Origin: Enterococcus hulanensis
Lineage (GTDB): Bacteria > Bacillota > Bacilli > Lactobacillales > Enterococcaceae
Assembly: GCF_005405485.1 (NCBI RefSeq)
Contig: NZ_BJED01000007.1
Coordinates: 1-64,000, forward strand
Reading direction: 5' to 3'
DNA length: 64,000 nucleotides
The notes under the pieces are model-generated. The model searched no databases, was not told the origin of the DNA, and was given only the letters and a program-made list of their open reading frames with translations. Shown here piece after piece: positions 33,361 through 42,857 of the stretch (positions are counted from its first letter, which is position 1; each line of letters starts with the position of its first letter). Position numbers and translations under genes: made by a program.

Positions 33361-35594
33361 TAGATAAACCGCGCAATTAACTGAAGAAGCTGCTGCGGCA
33401 ATGTTGAAATATCAGAGATATCGACAAAATTGTTTTCACCGTAAAGTGTTCGCAGCTGCTCCTTGTCTTCACCAATCGCACAAGCAATGAAAAGGATCCC
33501 TTTTCTTTCGTAATCATCTAGAACTGATTGGATATCTTGCTTGGCTTTTTCACCAGTATAATCCGGTAAAGCTTTCGGCTGACCGTCGCTGATCGAAAGT
33601 AAAACCTTTGTGTCGGCAGCTTGCTGACTAAGTTTCTCAGCTAATAGTCTCAGTGGTACGCCGTCACGATTATTTTGTCGCGGCTTCATCGTAGAAAGCT
33701 TGGCCGCCATAAAGTCATAGCCGTCGTCGAATTCCTTGTATGAATAGATCGAAGTTTTTTCTCGTTGACTAAGATCTGCAGAATCCCCATATAGCATCAG
33801 CGGAATATTGGTCTTCTCAGCAAATAAACTCAAAGCAACTGCTGCTAATTTAGCGTTTTGAATCCGGTCATCTCGCAGCATCGAGCCAGATTCATCCACC
33901 CGCACGGCTAATGCCAATGAAGGCTGTTCGCTTGGCGGATTTTTCTTATCGAAGTTTCTTAGATCACCATAAGCAACGTGGCTTGGATTAAATCGCGCGC
34001 CATAGTATTTCCCGCTGGAGTAATCATTGCTGACTTCTTTATTTAACAAATCATTGATTACGCGACTTAGGCTTTCTACTTCTGGCAGCACACTTTGTGT
34101 CAGCTCTTGGCCGTTTTTGATCGCCGCTTCGTTGATCGTTGGTCGATGAAGTATCGTTCCTTCTTTTGCATGGATCGTCTCTTTCAGACTTTCACGTATC
34201 TCGCGATTTAATTCCTTTCGTTTTGTTTTATCGATTTCCGCCATTTCATCTAATGACATCGCTGAACCGATTTTCTCCTCTTCATCGATCGAGGCTGTCG
34301 TGCTTTCGGTTTCAGCGTCCCCTCGTTCGGCATCATCAGAAATTGTTGCAGCTTCGGGCTGCTTTTTTTCTTTTTCAGACTCCACCTCTTCAACCTTTGT
34401 TTCTTGATTTTCGGTTGGAGCATCGGTTTCTACGGCCTCGCTCTTCAAAGTCGCCTCTTCTGCCTCTTCAAAAATATTTCGCTGGTCCGCTTCTGCTTGA
34501 CTGATTCTTCTGCCCTGCTGCAATTTTTGCTGATTCTTTACTTGCTGAAGCTCTGTCAGCAGCTTGCTTTGCTCTAAAGCCTCCTGCAAAATCTTTAATT
34601 CTGTTTCGTCCGTAGTTAATTTATATAAAACTTTCGGAAAAATACTTTCCAATGGGTCTTGCCCCTGCTTCAAGCTATTAACCCAAAAGAAATATGAGCG
34701 CATCCCTGCTACGCCTTTGATCGCATTGGCCTTGGCTGTTTCATCTAATAAACGGATGATTTCCGCCATAACTTCAAGGTAATCACGATCCGTAAAATTC
34801 GTCTTGGCGATGGCTCGTTCAATCATTACTTCAATAGAAGGCAGATCCATTTTTTCCGCATGCTGTACCCGGTCACGGAGCGATTCATTCAGCGGTCGAT
34901 TTCCCTGATAATTGCGGTTGGTCGTAATGATTACTACACAATCAGGATGCCGGCGAATAATACCAGTGGGGATATTCAATAAACCATTCGGCTCCAAAGC
35001 AGAATTCAAAGCTACTAAAACTGAAGCATCACGGATTACTGTAGGCTCTTGGATTTCCAGCAGATAGCCTTTTTGCATCGCACGAACGATCTCTGAAGGA
35101 TAAAATTTATACTCAACACTTGTTGTAGTTTCATCCTTATCAATCCGTTCGATTAGTTTGCATAAGCGATCTTTTGCTTGATCCGCATCAATTTGGAAAT
35201 GGCTTTCGATTACTGCCAAAACCTCTTGTAAAGAGTCTGTTTGATAGATCGCTTCCAATAATTCTTGATCGTCCTCATCGTCGGCACTGACAACTGGCAA
35301 TAAGGCGCCAAAGACATCTGTTTTATCCATGTCAGCAAAACAGGTAACTTTTGTATAAGGCAGCTGCAGGTCATCAGATAGGGCGCGGGCAAGTTGAGTT
35401 TTCCCTGAACCGGCATCACCTTCCAATAAAACATTCATGATTTTCATTTCGGGATCAAGCCAATTATTTTTGATCTCCGACGCGATTCTGACTTCTTCCT
35501 TGCTGGTTTTATGACTTAACGGCTTGCGCCAGATCATTTGTTCTTCTACTTTGGTAAACTTTCGTCCTTTAGTCACGACAAAAGATTGCTCCAT
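33360..35594 (-). CDS. MoxR-type AAA+ ATPase fused to a vWA domain
   Basis: The 744-residue protein joins two partners normally encoded by separate genes. Residues about 25-330 form a MoxR/CbbQ-like AAA+ ATPase: Walker A GDAGSGKT at 59-66, Walker B-like GYLLEIQEP, sensor ITTNRN, and LNESLRDR as the arginine-finger region. A long acidic, low-complexity linker (about 375-460) follows. A von Willebrand A domain (about 560-740) has the MIDAS D567-x-S569-x-S571. Such pairs act as metal-loading or remodelling chaperones. The DUF6530 gene 23 bp upstream is in the same operon and may be its client or adaptor. Confidence 0.85.
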   Translation of the reverse strand: MEQSFVVTKGRKFTKVEEQMIWRKPLSHKTSKEEVRIASEIKNNWLDPEMKIMNVLLEGDAGSGKTQLARALSDDLQLPYTKVTCFADMDKTDVFGALLPVVSADDEDDQELLEAIYQTDSLQEVLAVIESHFQIDADQAKDRLCKLIERIDKDETTTSVEYKFYPSEIVRAMQKGYLLEIQEPTVIRDASVLVALNSALEPNGLLNIPTGIIRRHPDCVVIITTNRNYQGNRPLNESLRDRVQHAEKMDLPSIEVMIERAIAKTNFTDRDYLEVMAEIIRLLDETAKANAIKGVAGMRSYFFWVNSLKQGQDPLESIFPKVLYKLTTDETELKILQEALEQSKLLTELQQVKNQQKLQQGRRISQAEADQRNIFEEAEEATLKSEAVETDAPTENQETKVEEVESEKEKKQPEAATISDDAERGDAETESTTASIDEEEKIGSAMSLDEMAEIDKTKRKELNREIRESLKETIHAKEGTILHRPTINEAAIKNGQELTQSVLPEVESLSRVINDLLNKEVSNDYSSGKYYGARFNPSHVAYGDLRNFDKKNPPSEQPSLALAVRVDESGSMLRDDRIQNAKLAAVALSLFAEKTNIPLMLYGDSADLSQREKTSIYSYKEFDDGYDFMAAKLSTMKPRQNNRDGVPLRLLAEKLSQQAADTKVLLSISDGQPKALPDYTGEKAKQDIQSVLDDYERKGILFIACAIGEDKEQLRTLYGENNFVDISDISTLPQQLLQLIARFI

Positions 35595-35617
35595 CTTAAT
35601 TCACCTCGTCATTCAGT

Positions 35618-36097
35618 TTAATAACCTAATTCGTCTAAAAGACGTTTCAATGTTCGATAACGCTGCGCGATCAAGTCGCCGTCTTTATTCATCGTATCAT
35701 TGAACAGAATAATGTCTTCGTCGATCTTGGGATTTTCTGTATCGACTTTGACTTCCATTCGGCCCCCCTGCAGCCCAATAATGTCTACTTTAGGGTCTTC
35801 TGGATCATAAAATTTTTCATAGCGATAGGCATCTTGTAAATAAATACTTGATTGCGCCACTAGAATCGCTAAGTCTAAAATTCGTGTGATCGGCAGCTCT
35901 TCTGACTGGCGCGACCATTTTTCTCCAGTATGACGCCAAACCTTGCCGGAAATATCCACACGCCCACGATCATTCCATTGTGCCAAGCCTAATGTTAGAC
36001 CTTTGGCATCGCTATCCCAAGCATGGTGCCCGTCGATTTTATCGTAATTTTCTACTAAAAAGACTGGTTTGTGTTTTAAATTCGTCGGTATTTTCAT
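35618..36097 (-). CDS. DUF6530 family protein
   Basis: The 159-residue protein starts at ATG 36097 (MKIPTNLKHKPVF) behind CTAGGAGG. The block GLTLGLAQWNDRGRVDISGKVWRHTGEKWSRQSEELP is highly patterned and matches what I recall of DUF6530 (the family name is from memory). It is cytoplasmic, with no catalytic motif that I can identify. It forms an operon with the MoxR-vWA protein and may be a partner of that machine. Confidence 0.75.
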   Translation of the reverse strand: MKIPTNLKHKPVFLVENYDKIDGHHAWDSDAKGLTLGLAQWNDRGRVDISGKVWRHTGEKWSRQSEELPITRILDLAILVAQSSIYLQDAYRYEKFYDPEDPKVDIIGLQGGRMEVKVDTENPKIDEDIILFNDTMNKDGDLIAQRYRTLKRLLDELGY

Positions 36098-36225
36098 AAA
36101 AAATCCTCCTAGTTGATTCCTATTTATTTTCATTAAAAGAATCACTTATGTAATAATTCACTTTAGTAATTTAGTAAATTACTAAACTACTGATGAAGAC
36201 AGAATACGCAAAAGAGAGAAAATTT

Positions 36226-36383
36226 GCAACTAACTCATATTAGGGTAATCATTTTTTGAAACCCACAAAAAATGAGTCCGATTTTCGCTGCGTATACCAT
36301 CAAACTAAACGTCTTGTAAGAAGTTTTCTACTTAGAAGATTGATTCGTTCTCATGCTTTATAAAACTGTGAAAAGTTTGACTG
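36226..36383. repeat. Structured interspersed repeat, copy A
   Basis: First of four copies of a repeat of about 150 bp. In plus orientation it has an AT-only hairpin (CATTTTTTG 36250-36258 / CAAAAAATG 36266-36274), about 17 bp, the core GTATACCATCAAACTAAACG (36292-36311), and a closing block AAACTGTGAAAAGTTTGACTGGCA ending at 36386. It is tandem with copy B. No coding sequence is visible. It lies between degV and the DUF6530 gene. Confidence 0.75.
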
Positions 36384-36525
36384 GCAACTACCTCTCATTA
36401 AAGTATTCATTTTTTGAAGACCACAAAAAATGAGTTCTATTTTTGCTGTGTATACCATGAAACTAAACGATTTGTATATGATTTTCAAATCTTATCACCT
36501 TGCATAACTGCTAAAATTTTGACTA
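36384..36525. repeat. Structured interspersed repeat, copy B
   Basis: Head-to-tail with copy A (core-to-core period 158 bp). The hairpin is CATTTTTTG 36408-36416 / CAAAAAATG 36424-36432, the core GTATACCATGAAACTAAACG is at 36450-36469, and the end block is around 36505-36531. A degenerate start of a third unit follows to about 36565. The inner GATTT...AAATC pair on the minus strand differs from copy C but still pairs. Confidence 0.75.
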
Positions 36526-36590
36526 ACAGCTATCTCTTATAAGTCATTTCACATTTGCGCAAATTTATTGAGTGAATTTGACAAAAGAAA

Positions 36591-36615
36591 AACTCACTAA
36601 ACGAATTAGTGAGTT
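36591..36615 (-). terminator. Terminator of degV
   Basis: AACTCACTAA pairs with TTAGTGAGTT (36606-36615), with T-rich sequence downstream on the minus strand. Confidence 0.85.
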
Positions 36616-36620
36616 CATGT

Positions 36621-37466
36621 TTATTTTGCTACACCAAGTGCGATTGCTTTATCGCCTAAGTGAGTGCCGATAACTGGGCCGAATGTGCCGACATCGATTG
36701 TCGCATCGGGATATTTCTGCCGCAGCTTATCGTATTCTTGCTGAGCGAGTTCTGGATTGTTGCCGTGGATCACATAGATTCGCAGTTCATCTTGGTTTTC
36801 CTGACGACGCTCCTCAATGATTTCCTCGGTACGTTGTAAAGCTTTCTTTAATGAACGAATTTTTTCTGCCAGAACGATCTTGCCATCTTCAAAGGTCAGG
36901 ATCGGCTTGATCTTCAACAAACCGCCAATGATCGCGGCGCCATTGGTCAAACGTCCGCCTCGGACCAAGTTGTCTAAATCGTCAACAATAATATAGGCAT
37001 TCGTGGTGTCGCGAATTTGATCGACGGCTGCCAATATTTCTTCTAGTGACTTTCCTTGCTCACTCATTTCCAGTGCTTTTTCCACCATATACCCCATAGG
37101 GACACTAGTGATTTTAGAATCATAAGGAATAAGCTGTAATCCTTCAATATCATCTTTAATTGCTGTCAATGTACGAACAAAACCTGAGATACCTTCTGAT
37201 AAATGAATACTGATCACTGTATCGTAGCCCTGTTCCTTGATTGAGCGATACAATTCGTAAACTTCGCCTAAAACCGGTTGAGAGGTTTTTGGGAAATCCT
37301 TGCTGCTTTTCAATTTTCGATAGAATTCTTCATATCCAATATCCACCCCTTCTTCAAAAGGTTCGCCGTCAATGATGACGGGAATTGGAATTATGAACAA
37401 ATCTTTATGATTGCGCATGCGTTCATTCAGATAAGCGGTACTATCTGTCACGATCGCTAGTTTCAT
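36621..37466 (-). CDS. DegV family fatty-acid-binding protein
   Basis: This 281-residue two-domain DegV protein binds a fatty acid between its lobes; family members act with fatty-acid kinase (FakA/FakB type). MKLAIVTDST at the start, SKDFPKTSQPVLGE (TSQP lipid carboxylate site) and RGGRLTNGAAIIGGLLKIKPIL are all present. Length is typical. ATG is preceded by GAGGAAGCG. It is monocistronic between the LCP gene and the repeat pair A/B. Confidence 0.92.
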   Translation of the reverse strand: MKLAIVTDSTAYLNERMRNHKDLFIIPIPVIIDGEPFEEGVDIGYEEFYRKLKSSKDFPKTSQPVLGEVYELYRSIKEQGYDTVISIHLSEGISGFVRTLTAIKDDIEGLQLIPYDSKITSVPMGYMVEKALEMSEQGKSLEEILAAVDQIRDTTNAYIIVDDLDNLVRGGRLTNGAAIIGGLLKIKPILTFEDGKIVLAEKIRSLKKALQRTEEIIEERRQENQDELRIYVIHGNNPELAQQEYDKLRQKYPDATIDVGTFGPVIGTHLGDKAIALGVAK

Positions 37467-37545
37467 AGTCGCTTCCTCGTTTCTATCAAAATTTACAATA
37501 ATTATAATATAGCATACTCATAGATTGATGGGAATCAAAATTCTA

Positions 37546-38730
37546 TTACTTCCCTAAAAACTCTTGAGCCGCCTGCGCATTTTGGTTTGTGTCGACGGCT
37601 AGCGCACTGCCGGCATTGACGGTATCGATATAGGACCATGATCCATCAACTGGCAAGGTCAAACGCTCAAGTCCGCCCACCGCTTTTCCGAAATTAAGTA
37701 AATGTGTTAAAACATAACTATTTGGCATATCTGTTGAAAGATACCCCCAGATTTTCCCCGCAGCGTATGGTCCGCGCAACAACACTAGCGGATTAATTAA
37801 TTGTCCAAAAACGGATTGCATCACCTGCTGCTGACGACGGACACGTCCAAAGTCGCCTTCTTCATCCATTCGGAAACGAGCATAGTTCAATAAGGTATGA
37901 CCGTTCATTCGCTGTGTTCCTTGTGTGATCGGTTCATCAATATAGGCACTCATATCCTTTTCAGCATCGATCTGCACACCGCGCGGGAACAACGCATCGA
38001 TCCCCTTTTCGAATGTTTGAAAATCCACCATCGCATAATAGCGACAATCGATCCCAAAATTTTCCTTAAGTGTTTGGCGAACGAGATCAGCCCCGCCGTA
38101 AGCATAGGCGGCATTCAGTTTATTCTCTCCAACGCCAGGAATATTGACATACATATCCCGCATAAAGGAAACCAGCTTCGGCTTGCCCCAGCCATCGACC
38201 TGCAGTACCATCATTGAATCGGAGCGTCCGCTGATATTGTCGCGGGTATCGCTGCCTAGGAGCAAAATGTTTCGCTTGCCATTTTCTGAGGTCGCGCCAT
38301 TAAATTCCTGTGTCTCGATCTTCGGCATAGAGGAATCATGCTTCGCGGCAAAATTACCAACACCAAAAGAAATCACCGAATACCCTAAGATCGCAATCAG
38401 GATCATGACTAATATTCTGCGCCAGCTTCTCTTTTTCTTCGGTTTCTGTTCATAAGGATTCTTTGGTTTTCGTTTAAAAGGATTTTTAAATTTAGGCAGT
38501 TTGAAATTGAATCGTTTCTTCTTCGGTTCTTGATAATGATCCTCATAATAGAATTCTTTTTCAGGTTCTTGATACGTCTGCCGCGGTTCTTCATAGCTAG
38601 GCTCTTCGTATCTAGTTCTTTCTTGTTCTGCTTTTTCGTCTTTTTTCATCTCACGCCGAAAGCCAAAAGGTTTTTTATCCTCCTTTTGACTTTCCTCGTG
38701 GATCTTCTTATATTTGTCCATTCGGCTCAT
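37546..38730 (-). CDS. LytR-CpsA-Psr family cell wall ligase
   Basis: The 394-residue protein starts at ATG 38730 (MSRMDKYKKIHEE) behind GAGGTG. A long cytoplasmic N-terminus, rich in Glu, Lys, Pro and Tyr (about 1-105), precedes one membrane helix (about 107-128). The extracellular LCP domain follows (about 150-390): LLLGSDTR, GRSDSMMVLQVD, SFMRDMYV with the conserved Arg, and LNYARFRMDEEGDFGRVRRQQQ. LCP enzymes attach undecaprenyl-linked polymers to peptidoglycan. The position after pheA matches the Psr-like gene in other enterococci. Confidence 0.9.
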   Translation of the reverse strand: MSRMDKYKKIHEESQKEDKKPFGFRREMKKDEKAEQERTRYEEPSYEEPRQTYQEPEKEFYYEDHYQEPKKKRFNFKLPKFKNPFKRKPKNPYEQKPKKKRSWRRILVMILIAILGYSVISFGVGNFAAKHDSSMPKIETQEFNGATSENGKRNILLLGSDTRDNISGRSDSMMVLQVDGWGKPKLVSFMRDMYVNIPGVGENKLNAAYAYGGADLVRQTLKENFGIDCRYYAMVDFQTFEKGIDALFPRGVQIDAEKDMSAYIDEPITQGTQRMNGHTLLNYARFRMDEEGDFGRVRRQQQVMQSVFGQLINPLVLLRGPYAAGKIWGYLSTDMPNSYVLTHLLNFGKAVGGLERLTLPVDGSWSYIDTVNAGSALAVDTNQNAQAAQEFLGK

Positions 38731-38826
38731 AGTGCACCTCTTCATCTCATTACTATTATTATTAAAATAGCAAATCATCTGCCCTTTGTCTTATTTTTCC
38801 CAAAAAAAATTAGAAAACCTTAACTA

Positions 38827-39675
38827 CTAAGATTTTCTAACCGCTGGAAGATATGTTGGGTAATCGCCGATCAAAGTGACAGCGAAATTCTGCTCCTTTA
38901 ACTGAAGCAGCACTTTATTGAGCTTCTCCTTAGCTGGAGTCTCTAGGTCAATAATAAAGAAGTACTCCCCTAATTTTGTTTTTTGTGTGCGTGATTCGAT
39001 CTTAGTCAAGTTGATGTCTTCTGCCGCGAAGATCGCCAAGCCTTGATAAAGTGCCCCAGGATGATCTGAAGCTAAATCGAATAAAACCGTCGCCTTATTC
39101 TTTCCATGAGGCAGGTTCCCTGCGACTGGTTGCTCCCCCAGCACCCAAAAGCGTGTTTCATTCTCACTGATCGATTGGATATTTTCTTGGACGATCGTTA
39201 AACCGAATTGTTTGGCCGCGTCTCTTGAACCGATCGCGGCATAACGTTTTTCAGGATTATCGGCGACCTTTTGCGCGCCTTGAGCCGTTGAGCCGATTTG
39301 TTCGATATCAACTGTTGGAAAATGGTTCATCAAAAAGACTTGCGATTGTGCTAAAGCCTGTTGATGGCTGCAAATCAATTCCGTATCCTGCCAAGAATCG
39401 GCATGAGCAGGATGCACCATTAACTGCTGCTGAATCGGCAATACGATCTCCGCTTGAATCGTCGGCAAAGTTTGAAAAATCAAATCCAATGTCGGCAATA
39501 CAGAGCCTTCGATCGTATTTTCGATCGGAACGACACAATAATCCAATGCGCCCTTTCGCTGTTCCTCTAAGAGCGCAGTTAATGAGTCATAAGGTAGTAA
39601 TACATTTTCATTAAAAAAGTTTGCAGCCGCACTGTAGGTAAATGACCCTCTCGGTCCCAAATAGCCAACTTTCAT
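38827..39675 (-). CDS. pheA: Prephenate dehydratase
   Basis: The 282-residue enzyme converts prephenate to phenylpyruvate in Phe synthesis. The PDT domain (1-180) shows GPRGSFTY, VPIENTIEGSV and the TRF motif in SENETRFWVLG. The ACT domain (about 195-275) carries an ESRTQK variant of the Phe-binding ESRP motif, so feedback by Phe is likely but may be altered. Its ATG overlaps the aroK stop (TAATG). It is the last gene of the aro operon. Confidence 0.95.
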   Translation of the reverse strand: MKVGYLGPRGSFTYSAAANFFNENVLLPYDSLTALLEEQRKGALDYCVVPIENTIEGSVLPTLDLIFQTLPTIQAEIVLPIQQQLMVHPAHADSWQDTELICSHQQALAQSQVFLMNHFPTVDIEQIGSTAQGAQKVADNPEKRYAAIGSRDAAKQFGLTIVQENIQSISENETRFWVLGEQPVAGNLPHGKNKATVLFDLASDHPGALYQGLAIFAAEDINLTKIESRTQKTKLGEYFFIIDLETPAKEKLNKVLLQLKEQNFAVTLIGDYPTYLPAVRKS

Positions 39676-40184
39676 TAAGAAGCAACCTCGACTTGTTGAA
39701 TGATCTCGCTAACAATGTCCTTTGGTAATTTCTCTGAGGTATCGACGGTGATCTTGGCTAATTTTTCATATAGCTTTTCTCTTGAGAAGAATAAGCGTTT
39801 CAGGTCTCCATCGTCGTTTTTGATGGCCAACGGACGAACATTTACTTTGTCTTCGCGAATTCGTTTCACCAGAACATTCGCATCTGCTTTTAAGTAAACA
39901 ACTAATTTATCGGATAAGACTTGCTGATTTTCCTTTTGCAAAATGACGCCGCCGCCAGTTGCAATAACCGATTCTTCATTCAATGCTTCTTTTAAAAGGT
40001 TCGTCTCGTGTTCCCGGAACGATGCTTCCCCATGTTCTTCAAAATAATCGCTGATCGGCTGTCCGATCCGTTCAACTAAAACATCATCCATATCTACCAC
40101 CCGGGCATTCAATGTAGTGGCAAGTTCTTTACTAATCGTAGTTTTTCCGGCTCCCATAAAGCCGATTAAGACAATAGATTCCAT
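39675..40184 (-). CDS. aroK: Shikimate kinase
   Basis: The 169-residue P-loop kinase phosphorylates shikimate. GFMGAGKTT is Walker A (8-16), followed by VDMDDVLVERIG, the FREHE substrate-binding segment and the ATGGG motif; the lid has VRPL. AAGGAG precedes ATG 40184. It is separated from aroA by a 307-bp gap filled by repeat copies C and D, unlike the tight packing elsewhere in the operon. Confidence 0.95.
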   Translation of the reverse strand: MESIVLIGFMGAGKTTISKELATTLNARVVDMDDVLVERIGQPISDYFEEHGEASFREHETNLLKEALNEESVIATGGGVILQKENQQVLSDKLVVYLKADANVLVKRIREDKVNVRPLAIKNDDGDLKRLFFSREKLYEKLAKITVDTSEKLPKDIVSEIIQQVEVAS

Positions 40185-40200
40185 TAGGCATTCTCCTTTT

Positions 40201-40344
40201 TCATTTGAAGGTAATTATTTTTCTTGAAGAGAAAAATAAATTTAATGTTCAAGCCGTATACCATCTAACTAAACAGCTCGATTCTTGTACTATTTTGAAT
40301 CTTTTTTTGATCACGCAACATCTAAACTGCTAAGAGTTAGACTG
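40201..40344. repeat. Structured interspersed repeat, copy C
   Basis: Its hairpin has a different sequence but the same form: TTATTTTTCT (40215-40224) / AGAAAAATAA (40230-40239). The core GTATACCATCTAACTAAACA is at 40256-40275. GATTC...GAATC (inner minus-strand pair) and the end block AAACTGCTAAGAGTTAGACTGGCA follow. It is inside the aro operon, just 5' of the aroK ribosome binding site on the transcript. Confidence 0.75.
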
Positions 40345-40495
40345 GCATCCTTGTTCGTTTTAATGTACTAATTTTTTTAACAAAAAATTAGTCTGATTCT
40401 CACGCCGTATACTATCTAACTAAACGACTCTAATCTTGTATTATTCTGAATCCTTTTTTGATCTCGCAATATGCAATCTGCTACTTGAAGTCTAA
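40345..40495. repeat. Structured interspersed repeat, copy D
   Basis: Hairpin ACTAATTTTTT (40367-40377) / AAAAAATTAGT (40382-40392), core GTATACTATCTAACTAAACG at 40407-40426 (period to C 151 bp). The end block runs into the aroA stop codon (40492-40494), so the repeat begins exactly at the end of aroA on the transcript. Confidence 0.75.
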
Positions 40496-41763
40496 ATCAA
40501 TGAGTTTAAATCTGTAAAAAAGTTTGGATATGAAATGTTGATAGCTTCGGGATTGTTTAGCTCCACTGGATCTTCTGTTAATAGAGCTGCGATCTGAAGC
40601 ATCATTCCGATGCGATGATCGCCATGGCTGTCTACTACTCCGCCACGGAGCTTTGTAGGTCCGTGAATAATCATTCCATCATCTGTCGTTTCGATGTTGG
40701 CTCCTAGTTTGTTTAGCTCTTGAGCGGTTGCATCGATTCGATTCGTTTCTTTGACCTTTAATTCTTGCGCATCGCGAATGATGGTCGTTCCTTCTGCTTG
40801 AGTGGCGGCTAAGGCAATTACTGGTAATTCATCGATTAAACGCGGAATGATCTCTCCGCCAATTTCTACAGCTTTCAATGGTGCTGGCTTGATTAGTAGG
40901 TCCGCTGCTTGGTTCTGCTGATCTAGAGCGGCCTCTTGGATATTGGCACCCATTTCCTGTAAAATATCTAAAATACCCGTACGAGTGGGATTCACACCGA
41001 CATGGTTTAATTGAAGATTGCTGTTGGGTAATAGGCTGGCTGCCACAAGATAGAAGGCAGCTGAGGAAATGTCACCAGGTACCGTTACCTCTTGACCAAC
41101 TAATTTTTGTCCGCCCGGTACAGTGATTTTTTTATCCTCTACTGTAATTTTTCCACCGAACTGCTTGATCATTTCTTCTGTATGATTGCGTGATTTTTCT
41201 TTTTCAATAATAGTAGTCAAACCTTCTGCTTGCAGTGCGGCAAAAAGGATCGCGGATTTTACTTGTGCGCTTGCGATCGGCATTTCGTAAGTGATCGCTG
41301 AAAGCTTGCTTCCCTCAATCGCGATCGGAGGAAATTCACTGCCCTGTTCACCCTGCAAGTTTCCACCCATTGTTCTTAGTGGTCCCATAACACGTTCCAT
41401 CGGGCGGCGGTTCAATGAAGCATCGCCGGCGATTTCTGAATGAAAAGGCTGCCCTGCTAAAATTCCCAATACCAAACGCATTGTTGTACCAGAATTCCCA
41501 GCGTCTAATAGCTTTTTCGGCGCTTGTAAATTTTCAAAGCCCTCCCCTTCAATGATAATATCTTTTCCCTCATCATTGATTGCAACACCTAGTGCTTTAA
41601 AAACAGCGACAGTGCTCAAACAATCCTCTGCCCTTAAAAAGTTATGGACTGTCGTCTTCCCATGACTGATCGCACCGAACATGATGCTGCGATGTGAAAT
41701 TGATTTATCCGCTGGTACCGTCAATGTACCGGTCAGACCTGCTTTAGTTTTCAATAGTTTCAT
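40492..41763 (-). CDS. aroA: 5-enolpyruvylshikimate-3-phosphate synthase
   Basis: The 423-residue EPSP synthase joins shikimate-3-phosphate and PEP. I start at ATG 41763 ([14 protein letters not shown]), with AAGGAG eight bases upstream, 4 bp after tyrA; the longer frame from 41805 is inside tyr[34 protein letters not shown] and a C-terminal HGDHRIGM are present. Its stop codon coincides with the border of repeat D. Confidence 0.96.
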   Translation of the reverse strand: MKLLKTKAGLTGTLTVPADKSISHRSIMFGAISHGKTTVHNFLRAEDCLSTVAVFKALGVAINDEGKDIIIEGEGFENLQAPKKLLDAGNSGTTMRLVLGILAGQPFHSEIAGDASLNRRPMERVMGPLRTMGGNLQGEQGSEFPPIAIEGSKLSAITYEMPIASAQVKSAILFAALQAEGLTTIIEKEKSRNHTEEMIKQFGGKITVEDKKITVPGGQKLVGQEVTVPGDISSAAFYLVAASLLPNSNLQLNHVGVNPTRTGILDILQEMGANIQEAALDQQNQAADLLIKPAPLKAVEIGGEIIPRLIDELPVIALAATQAEGTTIIRDAQELKVKETNRIDATAQELNKLGANIETTDDGMIIHGPTKLRGGVVDSHGDHRIGMMLQIAALLTEDPVELNNPEAINISYPNFFTDLNSLI

Positions 41764-41767
41764 TTGT

Positions 41768-42841
41768 TCAACTCCTTCTGCGACAACGAAAATCCGCTTC
41801 TTCAATTAGCAATTGCCCTTTTTCCAAGTCTGCTTGATTTTTAAATGAAAGTTCTAGAACACCGAAAATATCTTCCCGAGTTTCTTGAATTTTTAAGTTA
41901 ATAACCGAAATACCAGCCTCGCTAATGAGCGTCATCACTTTTGCGATGGCTCCTGCGATATCCGGAATATCAATGTAAAGATCGTAGAATGCTGGAATTA
42001 CGCCACGATCTTTTGTCGGCAAATGATCGCGAGAATGTTTGGCCTGACTAAAAAAGTCATAGATTGCCGGCTGGTCTTCTTGAATGAGGCTTTCTTGAAT
42101 CTTCGTCATTTCGTCCTGCCAGCCTGTGATCAAATCCAGCAAGATTGATCGATTGGTTAATAAAATGTCGGTCCACATTTGCGGATCTGAGGAAGCGATT
42201 CTTGTAATGTCGCGAAAGCCTCCTGCTGCCAACTGTGTTGCCCGAGGGTGATCTTCTGTCAGCTGATCACTCATTTTCACCAAACCTGATGCCACGATGT
42301 GAGGCAAATGACTCAAAACCCCTACGATCTCATCATGAGATTCAGGTTCGATCACAACAAATTTTGCTCGAGTCGGCTCTAATAGTTCCATTAACGGGTC
42401 GACGTTTGTTCCTTCAGGCGGTGTCAAAATGTAGTAAGCCTCTTCGAAAAGATTTGGATTCCCTGCTTTGACTCCTGATTTATGGGAGCCCGCCATTGGA
42501 TGTCCTCCGATAAATGTAAAAGGCAGTGTCTTCGCCAGCTTCATGACCTCATTTTTTGTGCTGCCGGTGTCGGTGACGATCACTGATTCTTTCAATGGCA
42601 AGCGTGCCAGTTCATGCAAGTAATGCAGCGTTGATAAGACGGGTACGGCCAAGATAATGATATCCATCTCAGGAGCTCTTTCAATAGAAGCAATTTGATC
42701 GACTAATCCAACTTCACTAGCGATTTCGCGGGTTTCTTCCGAATGATCCCAGCCGAACAGCTCGATCGTTGGATTTTTGATTGCCCGGCAAAGTGAAGCG
42801 CCGATTAGACCAAGTCCTAAGACGAACACTTTCTTTTTCAT
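41768..42841 (-). CDS. tyrA: Prephenate dehydrogenase
   Basis: The 357-residue enzyme oxidises prephenate to 4-hydroxyphenylpyruvate in Tyr synthesis. The start is ATG 42841 ([17 protein letters not shown] motif GLGLIG) behind [19 protein letters not shown] contains the conserved catalytic His. A C-terminal ACT domain (about 285-350; [16 protein letters not shown]) suggests feedback control. The C-terminal codons contain the aroA ribosome binding site. Confidence 0.95.
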   Translation of the reverse strand: MKKKVFVLGLGLIGASLCRAIKNPTIELFGWDHSEETREIASEVGLVDQIASIERAPEMDIIILAVPVLSTLHYLHELARLPLKESVIVTDTGSTKNEVMKLAKTLPFTFIGGHPMAGSHKSGVKAGNPNLFEEAYYILTPPEGTNVDPLMELLEPTRAKFVVIEPESHDEIVGVLSHLPHIVASGLVKMSDQLTEDHPRATQLAAGGFRDITRIASSDPQMWTDILLTNRSILLDLITGWQDEMTKIQESLIQEDQPAIYDFFSQAKHSRDHLPTKDRGVIPAFYDLYIDIPDIAGAIAKVMTLISEAGISVINLKIQETREDIFGVLELSFKNQADLEKGQLLIEEADFRCRRRS

Positions 42842-42857
42842 AGACGTACCCTCTCTC

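Noticed and set aside
36250-36432. Ordinary intrinsic terminators in the repeat copies
   Set aside because: The stems are almost pure A/T, without a GC-rich stem or proper T tail, so efficient termination is unlikely.
36226-36525. CRISPR array
   Set aside because: The repeat units are about 150 bp, not identical, only two in tandem, and contain hairpins; there are no unique spacers and no cas genes.
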